Below are positions 8,083 through 16,811 of a DNA stretch of 64,000 nucleotides, piece by piece (position 1 is the first letter of the stretch; each line of letters begins with the position of its first letter). Below the pieces are notes generated by a model, which was not told the DNA's origin, made no database searches, and worked only from the letters and a program-made list of their open reading frames with translations. The translations under genes were made by a program, and so were the position numbers. Origin of the DNA: Vibrio nitrifigilis (GTDB taxonomy: Bacteria > Pseudomonadota > Gammaproteobacteria > Enterobacterales > Vibrionaceae); assembly GCF_015686695.1 (NCBI RefSeq), contig NZ_JADPMR010000004.1, positions 1,736,001 to 1,800,000 of the forward strand, read 5' to 3'.

Positions 8083-9513
8083 ATGGGTTTTTCCTCGTTA
8101 GGGCTATCTGCTCCAATTCTTCAAGCCATCCAAGAGAAAGGCTATACCACGCCTTCTCCTATCCAAGCGCAAGCGATTCCTGCTGTATTAAAAGGCAATG
8201 ATGTGATGGCAGCAGCGCAGACCGGGACAGGGAAAACAGCGGGCTTTACCTTACCGATACTTGAGCGTTTATCACATGGCCCAAGTGTTCGTGGTAATCA
8301 GGTCCGTGCATTGGTCTTAACCCCAACCAGAGAATTAGCCGCGCAAATTCAAGAAAACGTATTTACTTATAGTCGTCATTTGCCTTTGAGCAGTGCGGTG
8401 GTGTTTGGTGGCGTGAAAATTAACCCACAGATGCAGCGTTTACGTAAAGGGGCGGATGTATTAGTGGCAACGCCTGGTCGCTTACTAGACCTGTATAATC
8501 AAAAAGCACTCAAGTTCGATCAATTAGAAGTGTTAGTGCTGGATGAAGCCGATCGTATGCTAGACATGGGCTTTATTCGTGATATTCGTAAAATTTTGGC
8601 GTTATTACCTAAACAGCGTCAGAACTTGCTTTTCTCAGCCACTTTTTCTGATGAGATTCGTGCACTAGCAAAAGATTTGGTCAACGATCCAGTCGAGATC
8701 TCTGTTACGCCAGCAAACTCAACAGCAAAAACCGTAGAGCAGTGTGTATACCCTGCTGATGTTAAGAAAAAAGCCCCAATGCTGCTGCAACTGATCAAAG
8801 AAGGGAACTGGCACCAAGTTTTAGTATTTACCAGCACTAAGCGCGGCGCGAACCGTTTGGCTGAATACTTAACGGATAAAGGGGTCTCTTCCGCGGCGAT
8901 TCATGGTAATAAGAGTCAAGGTGCTCGTACTAAAGCCCTGGCGAACTTTAAATCTGGTGAAGTCCGCGTGTTGGTTGCCACTGATATTGCAGCGCGTGGT
9001 ATTGATATTCCTCAATTACCTCAAGTGGTTAACTTTGATCTACCAAAAGTAGCGGAAGATTATGTACACCGCATTGGCCGAACTGGACGCGCTGGTGAAA
9101 GCGGCAAAGCGATTTCATTTGTGAGTGCCATTGATGCGGATTTATTATTTGCGATTGAACGTTTGATCAAAAAGTTGCTGCCACGTATGGAACTGAAAGG
9201 TCACAAACCCACTAATCCCGTGCCGGAAAAAGCATTAGATACTCGACCAATCAAACCGAGAAAGCCTAAGAAACCGAAAAAACCAAAGGCGAAGCCGCAA
9301 GAAGGTCAGTCTGGTGAGGCTAACACGCAGGGGCAGGTGAAGAAAAAACGTCGTCCAAACAATGGAAAACCAACGGCTGCAGGCAAATCTGGCCAAGGTC
9401 GTCCTGCCAATAAATCGGGTCAACGTTCTGGTGATAACAAAGCCACTGGTGGCAACAAACCAGCAGGGCAGAAACGTCGCCGCGCACCACGTAAGCCACA
9501 GGCAGAAAAATAA
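8083..9513 (+). CDS. rhlE: ATP-dependent RNA helicase, RhlE-type DEAD-box
   Basis: A 476-residue DEAD-box helicase. Motifs in order: Q motif (SPIQAQAIP), Walker A AQTGTGKT, PTRELA, TPGRLLD, DEAD in VLDEADRMLDMG, SAT in LFSATFS, and HRIGRTGRAG near residue 330. A long basic tail follows (about 385-476, rich in Lys, Pro, Arg and Gly), typical of RhlE proteins acting in ribosome assembly and mRNA decay. I chose ATG 8083, giving MGFSSLGLS as in other RhlE proteins; an upstream in-frame TTG at 8071 would add four residues. The start has only a weak ribosome site (TTGAG). Confidence 0.92.
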   Translation: MGFSSLGLSAPILQAIQEKGYTTPSPIQAQAIPAVLKGNDVMAAAQTGTGKTAGFTLPILERLSHGPSVRGNQVRALVLTPTRELAAQIQENVFTYSRHLPLSSAVVFGGVKINPQMQRLRKGADVLVATPGRLLDLYNQKALKFDQLEVLVLDEADRMLDMGFIRDIRKILALLPKQRQNLLFSATFSDEIRALAKDLVNDPVEISVTPANSTAKTVEQCVYPADVKKKAPMLLQLIKEGNWHQVLVFTSTKRGANRLAEYLTDKGVSSAAIHGNKSQGARTKALANFKSGEVRVLVATDIAARGIDIPQLPQVVNFDLPKVAEDYVHRIGRTGRAGESGKAISFVSAIDADLLFAIERLIKKLLPRMELKGHKPTNPVPEKALDTRPIKPRKPKKPKKPKAKPQEGQSGEANTQGQVKKKRRPNNGKPTAAGKSGQGRPANKSGQRSGDNKATGGNKPAGQKRRRAPRKPQAEK

Positions 9514-9537
9514 TACGTTATTTTCGGTAAAATAAAT

Positions 9538-9566
9538 AAAGCTGACTTTCATAGTCAGCTTTTTTG
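9538..9566 (+). terminator. rhlE terminator
   Basis: AAAGCTGACT-TTCAT-AGTCAGCTTT is a perfect 10-base stem with a 5-base loop, followed by T-rich sequence, 24 bases after the helicase stop codon. Confidence 0.9.
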
Positions 9567-10005
9567 TATTCTTTAGTTATATATAAACAATTTAATATTA
9601 TTAATTCAAATAATAAATGCTCTTATTATTTCATTTCTATGATTTGCATTAATCATTAATTAAAAAAGTGGATTGCATGGTGAAAAATGCAATGGTAGTT
9701 TATCAGTTAAACGAAAAAATTTTACTAACTGATTGTTTTAATTATATCATGTTTAGTTATTGATCATATTTACTCCAATAATCATTAAATTTAACGCCGT
9801 TCTGCCAATAATAAATAATTTGAGTATACGATGTGTGATGCTTAACCCACATGGGTGAGTTGACTCTATTCCACTAGAAGAGAGAAATAGCAGCAATGGC
9901 AGATAAATATTTAAAAATCGTCATGAGAAAACAAACTACCCAGTTTTCCTTTCACTTTGAGACTAGCCACCGCTATTTCTTCTCTATGGTCATGGCATAA
10001 TTCAT
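9567..10005. other. AT-rich gap before the FecCD-type operon
   Basis: About 440 bases of strongly AT-rich sequence with no supported gene. A 7-base inverted repeat ATTGCAT/ATGCAAT (9672-9693) and a weak Fur-like match (CAATAATCATTAAAT, 9776-9790) are present; neither is strong enough to call. It should hold the promoter of the importer operon. Confidence 0.3.
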
Positions 10006-11028
10006 ATGAACAACTCCTCAACAACAGATTCTTTGTCTGTTCATACTTCTTTTCGCTCTATTGGTGCGATGACATTTTTAATTGGTTTGACCTTTGTTGC
10101 CATTATCATTTCCTTTGTGGTTGGTCGATTCACGATTCCTCTCTCTGATTTTTGGGACGCATTAACTGGCCACGGTTTAGGCGCTTTGGTGCTACTTAAA
10201 GTGCGTTTACCGCGTATTGCTGCGGGGATGGCAATTGGTGCGTCGCTAGCGGTATCAGGCGCTACATACCAAGGCATATTTCGTAATCCAATGGTATCTC
10301 CTGCCATATTGGGCGCATCCTCTGGAGCAGGTTTGGGCGCTGCGATTGCAATTTTATGTTCCATGAGCTTTTTTATGGTGCAGGCCATGGCGTTTACGTT
10401 TGGAGTTGCGGCAGTACTGATTACCTATTTTGTCGGTAATGCGGTAGGACGAAATAACGACTCACTGCTCAGTTTAGTGTTAACCGGTATTGTGATTTCT
10501 GCACTCGCTTCCGCAATCATCTCGTTAACCAAATACCTTGGCGACCCAGAAGAAAAGCTTCCAGAAATCACCTTTTGGTTAATGGGGAGCCTTTCATCGG
10601 CGACGGTGTCCAATATGCTTTGGATGATTGCACCGTTAGTGGTGGGACTTGTACCGATTATTATGTTGCGCTGGCAACTTAACCTTTTATCTCTAGGAGA
10701 TGAAGAGGCGTCGGCGTTAGGGATTAATGTCAGTAAAGTGCGCGTTATTTTGATACTGGCTGCGACCTTGCTTACGGCGGTATCGGTGGCGGTGAGTGGT
10801 GTGATTGGCTGGATTGGCTTATTGATTCCTCATTTAGTTCGTATGTTAGTGGGGCCAAATCACCGCGTCTTGATTCCAGCCAGTATCTTTTTGGGTGGTT
10901 CTTATCTCATGCTAGTGGATGATTTGGCTCGTTCCCTGTTACCCATGGAAATCCCAATCGGGATTCTAACGTCATTGATCGGCGCTCCTTTCTTTCTCTA
11001 TTTGATGGCACGTCGCAAAGGATTATAA
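10006..11028 (+). CDS. FecCD-family ABC importer permease
   Basis: A 340-residue permease of the FecCD/BtuC family with about nine to ten membrane helices. Characteristic stretches are LKVRLPRIAAGMAIGASLAVSGATYQGIFRNPM (family signature, about residues 63-95), GPNHRVLIPAS near 285, and the ATPase-coupling loop before it. Such permeases take up iron-siderophores, haem or cobalamin from a periplasmic binding protein. The ATPase gene follows after 12 bases and the binding protein gene after that, giving a complete class II importer except for an outer-membrane receptor, which is absent from the window. Substrate cannot be assigned. Confidence 0.88.
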   Translation: MNNSSTTDSLSVHTSFRSIGAMTFLIGLTFVAIIISFVVGRFTIPLSDFWDALTGHGLGALVLLKVRLPRIAAGMAIGASLAVSGATYQGIFRNPMVSPAILGASSGAGLGAAIAILCSMSFFMVQAMAFTFGVAAVLITYFVGNAVGRNNDSLLSLVLTGIVISALASAIISLTKYLGDPEEKLPEITFWLMGSLSSATVSNMLWMIAPLVVGLVPIIMLRWQLNLLSLGDEEASALGINVSKVRVILILAATLLTAVSVAVSGVIGWIGLLIPHLVRMLVGPNHRVLIPASIFLGGSYLMLVDDLARSLLPMEIPIGILTSLIGAPFFLYLMARRKGL

Positions 11029-11040
11029 GGAGTCAGACAG

Positions 11041-11823
11041 ATGATGAAATTGTCGGTGCATGATCTGCAATGTGGGTATGGCCAAACAGTAATTGCTGAA
11101 AATATTTCGTTCTCCGTCACCAGTGGTGAAGTGCTGTGTATTCTTGGTCCTAATGGGGTCGGGAAGTCGACGCTGTTTAAATCGATGTTAAATTTAATCC
11201 CTAAGCTCGGGGGCGAGATTCGCATTAATGATGACAACATTGAGAGTTGGTCACGTAAACAGCTAGCGACAGTGTTGGGGTACGTGCCTCAAGCCAGTGC
11301 CACGCCGTTTCCATTTACGGTGCGAGAAATGGTAGCAATGGGGCGCACAGCCCACTTAGGTGCGTTTGCATTTCCGAGTAAACATGATTGGCAGTTGGTC
11401 GATGATGCCATGCATAAACTCGGTATTAGCCGTTTGGCTGAGCGACGTTTTCCAGAACTGTCCGGTGGTGAAAAACAGATGGTGTTGATTGCGCGGGCCA
11501 TTGCTCAAGCACCAGCGCTGCTTGCTATGGATGAACCGACTGCTAGCTTAGATTTTGGTAATCAAGTCGCTGTGTTGCGCCAAGTTCGCCAGCTTGCGAG
11601 TGAAGGGTTTGGCATCATTATGATCACGCATTCTCCAGAGCAAGCCTTTTTGTGTGCGTCAAAAGTATTGTTGTTCAGGCGAGATAAACCTTGTCTCTTT
11701 GGTTCCGTGGCTGAGATTGTCACCGAAGCCAATCTACGTGATGCCTATGGTGTCGATGTTCAAATTAACCAAATTGGTGAGAGAAACGGGCACCCCGTGC
11801 ATTCGTGCACGCCAGTGGTATAA
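11041..11823 (+). CDS. ABC importer ATPase, FecE/FepC-type
   Basis: A 260-residue cytoplasmic ATPase. Walker A is LGPNGVGKST (about residue 37), the Q-loop region VPQASATPFPFTVREMVAMGR matches FecE/FepC proteins, the signature is LSGGEKQ, Walker B is LLAMDEPTASLD, and the switch His is in MITHSPEQA. AAGGAG lies 9 bases before the ATG at 11041. It would energise the FecCD permease immediately upstream. Confidence 0.9.
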   Translation: MMKLSVHDLQCGYGQTVIAENISFSVTSGEVLCILGPNGVGKSTLFKSMLNLIPKLGGEIRINDDNIESWSRKQLATVLGYVPQASATPFPFTVREMVAMGRTAHLGAFAFPSKHDWQLVDDAMHKLGISRLAERRFPELSGGEKQMVLIARAIAQAPALLAMDEPTASLDFGNQVAVLRQVRQLASEGFGIIMITHSPEQAFLCASKVLLFRRDKPCLFGSVAEIVTEANLRDAYGVDVQINQIGERNGHPVHSCTPVV

Positions 11824-11854
11824 GTGAACCTTGCCAGATAATGGAGCGTAATTT

Positions 11855-12961
11855 ATGTCTGCAAAGAAAGTGTCATTTCGTCAGCATGGAATGCTGAGAA
11901 CAAAAGCGTTGGCAGCAGTGGCGTGTTTGTCCTGTTTATCTGTTGGTATGCCTGCAATGGCAGCGATTCAGCAAACGGTAACGGATGCCAGTAGTACTGC
12001 AGTAGCCGTCCCAGCACCTTCGCAGATTCATGCTATTGGTGATGCGTGGCCTGCGCATTTAGAAGTGTTATCTATGCTCGGAGCTGGAGCTAAAGTGGTG
12101 TCCTACGTGAACGTCGATACTCCAGAAAAACGTCCTTGGCTAGCGGTGGTGAACCCGCAAATGAAACAGGCATCTCCCGCGTTTACTAAAACAGACGTGA
12201 ACGTAGAAGAAATGCTGAAAGATAAACCTGATGTGGTTTTCTCTATTGTTACCCCGCGTATGCGTACTAAATTGCAAGAATTGAATATCCCTAATGTTCA
12301 ACTGACGTTTACTAACTTTAAAGAGTTGGAAAAAACCTTTGATTTAACCGCGAAGATCCTTGGTCCTGATGCGCAAAAACGCGCCGACGATTTTAACGCT
12401 TATCTAGAAGAGAAATTGCAACAGGTTCGCTCTTATACGTCCACTTTGCCTGAAAGTAAAAAGCCACGCGTATTGCATGTAGTGCACTTTAATCCGTTGA
12501 CTATCGATGGCGGTCATTCGTTGATTGATGCTTGGATTAAAGCCGCTGGTGGCGTTAATGTTGCAGAAGATGTGCATGGCAGTTTAAAAGTGACGTCTAA
12601 AGAGCAGATGTTGGCGTGGAATCCTGATGTGATTATTTTTGGTGGCAGCGCAATGCCTGACCCAGCCACTCGCGCTAGTGAATTAAAAGCATTAGAAAGC
12701 GATCCGATGTGGGCAAGTGTTAATGCGGTGAAACATCACCAAGTGTATATCAATCCCAATGGCGCTTTTTTATGGGATCGTTACGGCGCAGAAACCGCAT
12801 TACAAGTTCAGTGGGCGGCGAAAACGCTCCATCCTGAACATTTCAAAAATCTAGATATGGCAAAAGAAACAAAATCTTTCTACCACCGTTTTTTGAATTA
12901 TGACCTAACAGATAAACAAGTGAATGAAATACTTCAGGATCTCCCACCCAAAACATTGTAA
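11855..12961 (+). CDS. Periplasmic metal-complex binding protein (FecB-like)
   Basis: A 368-residue substrate-binding protein with an N-terminal export signal (basic start, hydrophobic core about residues 16-35, Ala-x-Ala near MPAMAA) and the two lobes of the class III binding-protein fold joined by a long helix (about residues 160-190). Segments IHAIGDAWPAHLEVLSMLG and MLKDKPDVVFSIVTPRMR are typical of iron-complex or cobalamin binding proteins. GGAG precedes the ATG at 8 bases. It completes the importer and is followed by a hairpin with a T-rich tail, which marks the operon end or a partial stop before the next gene. Confidence 0.85.
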   Translation: MSAKKVSFRQHGMLRTKALAAVACLSCLSVGMPAMAAIQQTVTDASSTAVAVPAPSQIHAIGDAWPAHLEVLSMLGAGAKVVSYVNVDTPEKRPWLAVVNPQMKQASPAFTKTDVNVEEMLKDKPDVVFSIVTPRMRTKLQELNIPNVQLTFTNFKELEKTFDLTAKILGPDAQKRADDFNAYLEEKLQQVRSYTSTLPESKKPRVLHVVHFNPLTIDGGHSLIDAWIKAAGGVNVAEDVHGSLKVTSKEQMLAWNPDVIIFGGSAMPDPATRASELKALESDPMWASVNAVKHHQVYINPNGAFLWDRYGAETALQVQWAAKTLHPEHFKNLDMAKETKSFYHRFLNYDLTDKQVNEILQDLPPKTL

Positions 12962-12983
12962 ATAACGACGTTAATCATTATGG

Positions 12984-13016
12984 TAAGCCCTGCTTTTTTG
13001 AGTAGGGCTTATTTTA
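12984..13016 (+). terminator. Terminator after the binding-protein gene
   Basis: TAAGCCCT (12984-12991) pairs with AGGGCTTA (13004-13011) around a 12-base loop, then TTTTAT. Placed between the binding protein and the dehydratase-like gene, it may reduce rather than abolish read-through. Confidence 0.65.
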
Positions 13017-13081
13017 TCCGTTCAAGATAAGCTTTACTTTGAAATCATAAATAAAATCAATAAATTAAAAAAGGTAAAATA

Positions 13082-13837
13082 ATGAGAAGTAAAGCACTTC
13101 AACGTATCGTTATGTCTGCAGCTTTAATGGCGAGTTCTGTATTGGCGGCACCTACTTGGGCCAGTAGCGACATTTATGTTCAAGCATCTAAAGGGAGCTT
13201 CAATAATGAAGCAATAGCGAAACTGTTTGCCCAAAGACCGGCGCTTAAACACGACACCATTTATGCAGGAACACCTTTAAATGTTATGAAATCTGCCAGC
13301 GAGCATGATGCCTATGCGTTCAGTGCCGTGGAAAATACCACCATCAAAGGCCAACTGGTTCAGGCAACAGTCACCGCATTTGAGCACTATAAACCCACTG
13401 CGCTGCAAGCTTATGTGACGATGCCAATTGAAATGTGTGTGCTGATGAATAAAAAGGATGTTGCGGCTAACACACCAATCAGCTTGATTGCTTCTCACCC
13501 AGCAGCGCTTAAGCAAATTGACCGCTGGAAACACAGCATTAAAGGATTAAAAGAGCAGGCGATTCCGGCGGGTACTGCCGAATCTGCACGTCGAGTCGCA
13601 CAAGGTGAGTTACCCTCTGGCACTGCCGCTATCGGCTCATGTGCATTAGCTTCTCTTTACACCAACTTATCGATTGTTGATAAAGGTGTGCAGGATAACC
13701 AAAATAACGCGACTGCTTTTATTATGATGAAAGTGACTAAACGCGATCACGCCATTAGCGAGCAAGCTGCCCGCAAAGCGTTATTTGCCGCTATCAAACA
13801 GGCTAAGCAAGTTGATAAATTAACGCTGACAAAGTAG
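13082..13837 (+). CDS. Secreted prephenate dehydratase-like protein, probably non-catalytic
   Basis: A 251-residue protein with a signal peptide (cleavage likely after APTWA, about residue 27) followed by what I read as a prephenate dehydratase (PDT) domain. The block GTAESARRVAQGE...AAIGSCALASLY (about 165-200) and the QDNQNNATAF segment (about 208-217) match the second lobe and active-site loop of PDT. In true PDT enzymes that loop reads N-x-T-R-F; here the Thr is kept but Arg is Ala. Two Cys residues (in MCVLMN and GSCAL) could form a disulfide in the periplasm. PDT shares a binding-protein-like fold, so a ligand-binding role for the adjacent importer is possible. AAGG precedes the start. 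Confidence 0.65.
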   Translation: MRSKALQRIVMSAALMASSVLAAPTWASSDIYVQASKGSFNNEAIAKLFAQRPALKHDTIYAGTPLNVMKSASEHDAYAFSAVENTTIKGQLVQATVTAFEHYKPTALQAYVTMPIEMCVLMNKKDVAANTPISLIASHPAALKQIDRWKHSIKGLKEQAIPAGTAESARRVAQGELPSGTAAIGSCALASLYTNLSIVDKGVQDNQNNATAFIMMKVTKRDHAISEQAARKALFAAIKQAKQVDKLTLTK

Positions 13838-13873
13838 TGGGTTAGGTGATAGAACAGCCCCGCTATTGATATT

Positions 13874-13898
13874 TGGCCAGATTATCTGGCCATTTTTA
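13874..13898 (+). terminator. Terminator after PDT-like gene
   Basis: TGGCCAGA-TTA-TCTGGCCA followed by TTTTTATTTTT. A textbook intrinsic terminator. The roughly 280 bases from here to the PEP-CTERM gene are AT-rich and hold no visible gene. Confidence 0.9.
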
Positions 13899-14177
13899 TT
13901 TTTAGTAGTGCGTCATCTACAGGGTAAATAAGTTGAAATCTTACTGTTATTATTAAATATGTAAACTTATAGAATTAAATCTAACAGAGTTTAGATACCC
14001 AATAGTACTGTAAGTGTCGATACCATAATATATATTGATATGTATGATTTATTTACACTTCATAGCATTAAAATCCATATTAACAACATAACTAATTGTT
14101 TTATATAAGTTCCTCCTGTGGGCATATTTTATGCCTTAAATCAACAAGTTGATTGGGGTAATAATAAAGGAACGAAT

Positions 14178-14846
14178 ATGAAGAGGTGGTTAAGTGTATT
14201 TGTGTTACTTATATTTTCCGGAATAGCTCAAGCAACCGTTATAAGTGGAGCGTCGGTTGAAAATAATATTTTAAGTTACACTGATGGTGATACGGTTTAT
14301 GAGTGGCTTCAATGGAATATAACGACTGAAATATCGGTGCAAGAGTTACTTGATAATATCATAGCGAACGATAGCAACCTCGTCATCAATGGTATTGACT
14401 ACGGTTCTGGATGGTCAATAGCAACTACGTCAGATATGAAAGATTTATTGGACCAGTTCGGTTACGGAACAGATAATTCTTATTATTACAGTGATTCAGA
14501 GGCAAATTACTCAACGTTTACTGCAATGTTATCCTTACTTGGAGTGACGTTAAGTGATACTGGAAATGGTTATTTGGATATCGGAACCGCTGCTATTTTT
14601 GACGATGCTGATGACAATGATGATCTATACGGGATCATAGTGTTAGAAGGCATATCAGATAATTACGGCAGATTCTCTACTTATGAGTATATTGAAGCGG
14701 CAGAATCCGCATCCGGCTCATCCGCGTCACTAGGAATCGCGGTATTGCGAGTCAGTACTGTCCCTGAACCTGACATATTTGGCTTAATGTTTTTAGGTAT
14801 AGGGTTAATTAGCATGGTGCAGTTTCGTCGCCACAAGGTGAGCTAA
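14178..14846 (+). CDS. PEP-CTERM sorting-signal protein
   Basis: A 222-residue exported protein. It has a signal peptide (MKRWLSVFVLLIFSGIAQA), an acidic Ser/Thr/Asp/Tyr-rich middle, and a C-terminal tripartite sorting signal: Val-Pro-Glu-Pro near residue 197, a hydrophobic helix (IFGLMFLGIGLISMV), and a basic end (RRHK). That architecture is recognised by exosortase (EpsH/XrtA) systems linked to exopolysaccharide. I chose ATG 14178 because AAAGGA precedes it; the frame is open 20 codons further upstream. No exosortase or polysaccharide gene is in the window, so the processing system must lie elsewhere. The body of the protein is not recognised. Confidence 0.75.
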   Translation: MKRWLSVFVLLIFSGIAQATVISGASVENNILSYTDGDTVYEWLQWNITTEISVQELLDNIIANDSNLVINGIDYGSGWSIATTSDMKDLLDQFGYGTDNSYYYSDSEANYSTFTAMLSLLGVTLSDTGNGYLDIGTAAIFDDADDNDDLYGIIVLEGISDNYGRFSTYEYIEAAESASGSSASLGIAVLRVSTVPEPDIFGLMFLGIGLISMVQFRRHKVS

Positions 14847-14975
14847 TTAACTAGCTTTCTAATATGTGTCCATATCACCTTATAACGCTTCCTACACCTT
14901 CGCAGTTTTCCTAGTCTTGTATCTCTATGGTGGTGCCATCTGGCATTATCGCTATGGAAGAAAGAATGAAGAGAT

Positions 14976-14997
14976 ACACACCTTAATAACGGTGTGT
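14976..14997 (+). terminator. Weak hairpin in convergent gap
   Basis: ACACACC-TTAATAAC-GGTGTGT, then GTCCGTTTT. It lies between the PEP-CTERM gene and the convergent ABC permease gene and could terminate either one weakly. Confidence 0.4.
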
Positions 14998-15019
14998 GTC
15001 CGTTTTAAACGTTTAAAAA

Positions 15020-16768
15020 TTAGCGTTTACTGCCCCAAACGCTAGTCGCGCTAACAGCTAAAATTGATAGCAGGATAAGTGACGATGCGGGAGCTAATAT
15101 CACCCAATAGCTACGCTCTACGTAGGGCATACCTTCAGACAGAATACGGCCCCATTCTGGGCTTGGTGGCATAGCGCCCAAGCCAAGGAACCCTAGTGAA
15201 GCAAGAGCAAGTGCAATGCCCGGCACGCGCAACATGGCATGGCGTAATAGTGGCTTAAATACCGCAGGAAGCAAGTAAAACACATTGCGTCTGAGTGGCC
15301 CAACTCCAATCATTGGTAGCATTTGCATGTAAGTGCGCGCTTTGACTTCTGTTGTCAGAGCGGCGGCGTGCGCGGCCAAAGGTGCCCAACTGACCAATAT
15401 CACCGCTAAACTTGCTCCCCAGATCCCCGCACCATAAATAGCGACAATTAATAACCCGGTAATCACCGGTGGTAGAGCATTGGCGATTTCAATTGGCCCC
15501 GCCATAAGGCGTGGAAACTGACCGACAACAAAGCCAATCACTAAACAAATCAGCGAGATGATGATGGCTAAAAAGCAGGTGTAAAAACTGCCATGGGCGA
15601 CGCGAGCGAGAATGTCTCTGCCCATCGAATCGGCACCAAATGGTAGTGTGAGTGAAGGCGATGACAAGCGCATATGTTCGATAGCAAACGGATCGCGCGG
15701 TAAACCAAACACGATGACCAGCACCAGCAATCCAAGACAAACCCAAGGGATAACTCGAGCAGAGCCGGTGACTTGAATGCTGTTTTCTTTAGGCTGAGGT
15801 AGCGCCCCTTGGCGCAGTGCACGACCCAAAATGAGCGCTTTAATCACATTGACTACGATACCGATGGTAAAGGCGAGCGATAAAATCAACAAAATACCCA
15901 ATTGCAGTGTCGGTACATCTTTGGCAATGGCTGCCCCAAGAGTAGCGCGACCAATGCCCGGAATCGCAAACACTTTTTCCACTGCAATGGCACCACCAGT
16001 CAGTGATACCACGACTAAACCAACCAAAGGCAGAATAGTGGCTAACGCTCGTTTAAGTACGGCAAAAGTAATATGACGACGACTAATACCCGCCACGCTC
16101 CAAGTCGCGACCCAAGGTTCGGTAAACACTTGAGCAATCGTATCTGAGAGTAAACGACCTAGATAACCACCGGCAGGAATCGCCATCGACAGTGCAGGTA
16201 ACACCGCGTAGTGAAACCCTTGCCAGCCAAAAGGCGGAAACCAACGTAGCCACACAGCACCGATGAGCAGTAATACCGAAGCGAGCAAAAATTCTGGTAG
16301 GGCGGTGAACATAACCGCGATAACACCTTGGCTACGGTGCGCTTGTCCACGTAGCCCATAGCGAATAGTGGGAAGAGCAAGTGTTAGGGCGATGATGACT
16401 GCCCCACAAAAAGCGAGCCCCATTAATGTCAGAGAGACACTCGCGGCGTTGAGCATGCCCCCTAAAATTGGGCGACCAGACACCCAAGAGACACCAGGGT
16501 CACCTTGCAATAAACCGTGCAACCATTGTGTCATCAATGCCCATGGCCCTTGATCGAGCCCCAAAGAAGTGCGAATGGCATTCAGTGTCTCTTCACTGGG
16601 ATTTTGCTCTGCAGAGCGTGCGCGTAGCAAAGCCAGTGCAGGAGCTTGCCCTGATAACCAAGGGAGGAGGGCAACTAATATCACCACTCCACCCATGGTC
16701 ACTATGCGTGACCCTAGCGAAGTTAGGCCAGACCAAGCGGCGATTGAACGTAAAGAAAGTCGTTTCAT
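15020..16768 (-). CDS. Fused DppB-DppC-type ABC permease
   Basis: A 582-residue membrane protein in which two peptide/nickel-type permeases are joined. Residues 1-315 follow DppB/NikB: N-terminal helix, the SLGLDQGP...GDPGVSW region, and an EAA loop near AGISRRHITFAVLKRAL. Residues 330-582 follow DppC/NikC: GADSMGRDILARVAHGSFYTCFLAI near 375-400 and an EAA loop near MIGVGPLRRNVFYLLPAV. In most species these are separate genes, so this is a genuine fusion with no stop or frameshift at the junction. It is the last gene of the four-gene importer run. Substrate may be a peptide, nickel, or a metal-chelate; see the Zur-like site upstream of the operon. Confidence 0.88.
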   Translation of the reverse strand: MKRLSLRSIAAWSGLTSLGSRIVTMGGVVILVALLPWLSGQAPALALLRARSAEQNPSEETLNAIRTSLGLDQGPWALMTQWLHGLLQGDPGVSWVSGRPILGGMLNAASVSLTLMGLAFCGAVIIALTLALPTIRYGLRGQAHRSQGVIAVMFTALPEFLLASVLLLIGAVWLRWFPPFGWQGFHYAVLPALSMAIPAGGYLGRLLSDTIAQVFTEPWVATWSVAGISRRHITFAVLKRALATILPLVGLVVVSLTGGAIAVEKVFAIPGIGRATLGAAIAKDVPTLQLGILLILSLAFTIGIVVNVIKALILGRALRQGALPQPKENSIQVTGSARVIPWVCLGLLVLVIVFGLPRDPFAIEHMRLSSPSLTLPFGADSMGRDILARVAHGSFYTCFLAIIISLICLVIGFVVGQFPRLMAGPIEIANALPPVITGLLIVAIYGAGIWGASLAVILVSWAPLAAHAAALTTEVKARTYMQMLPMIGVGPLRRNVFYLLPAVFKPLLRHAMLRVPGIALALASLGFLGLGAMPPSPEWGRILSEGMPYVERSYWVILAPASSLILLSILAVSATSVWGSKR

Positions 16769-16811
16769 GGTTACACGGTTCTTACTGCTATTAATAGGTT
16801 ACGATTGCGAA

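Noticed and set aside
9235..9552. 105-codon minus-strand frame opposite the helicase tail
   Set aside because: It mirrors the Lys/Pro/Arg-rich helicase tail, which gives long antisense frames by composition alone.
9776..9790. Possible Fur box CAATAATCATTAAAT before the FecCD-type operon
   Set aside because: It agrees with the 7-1-7 Fur pattern at only about two thirds of positions, in very AT-rich DNA where such matches arise by chance.
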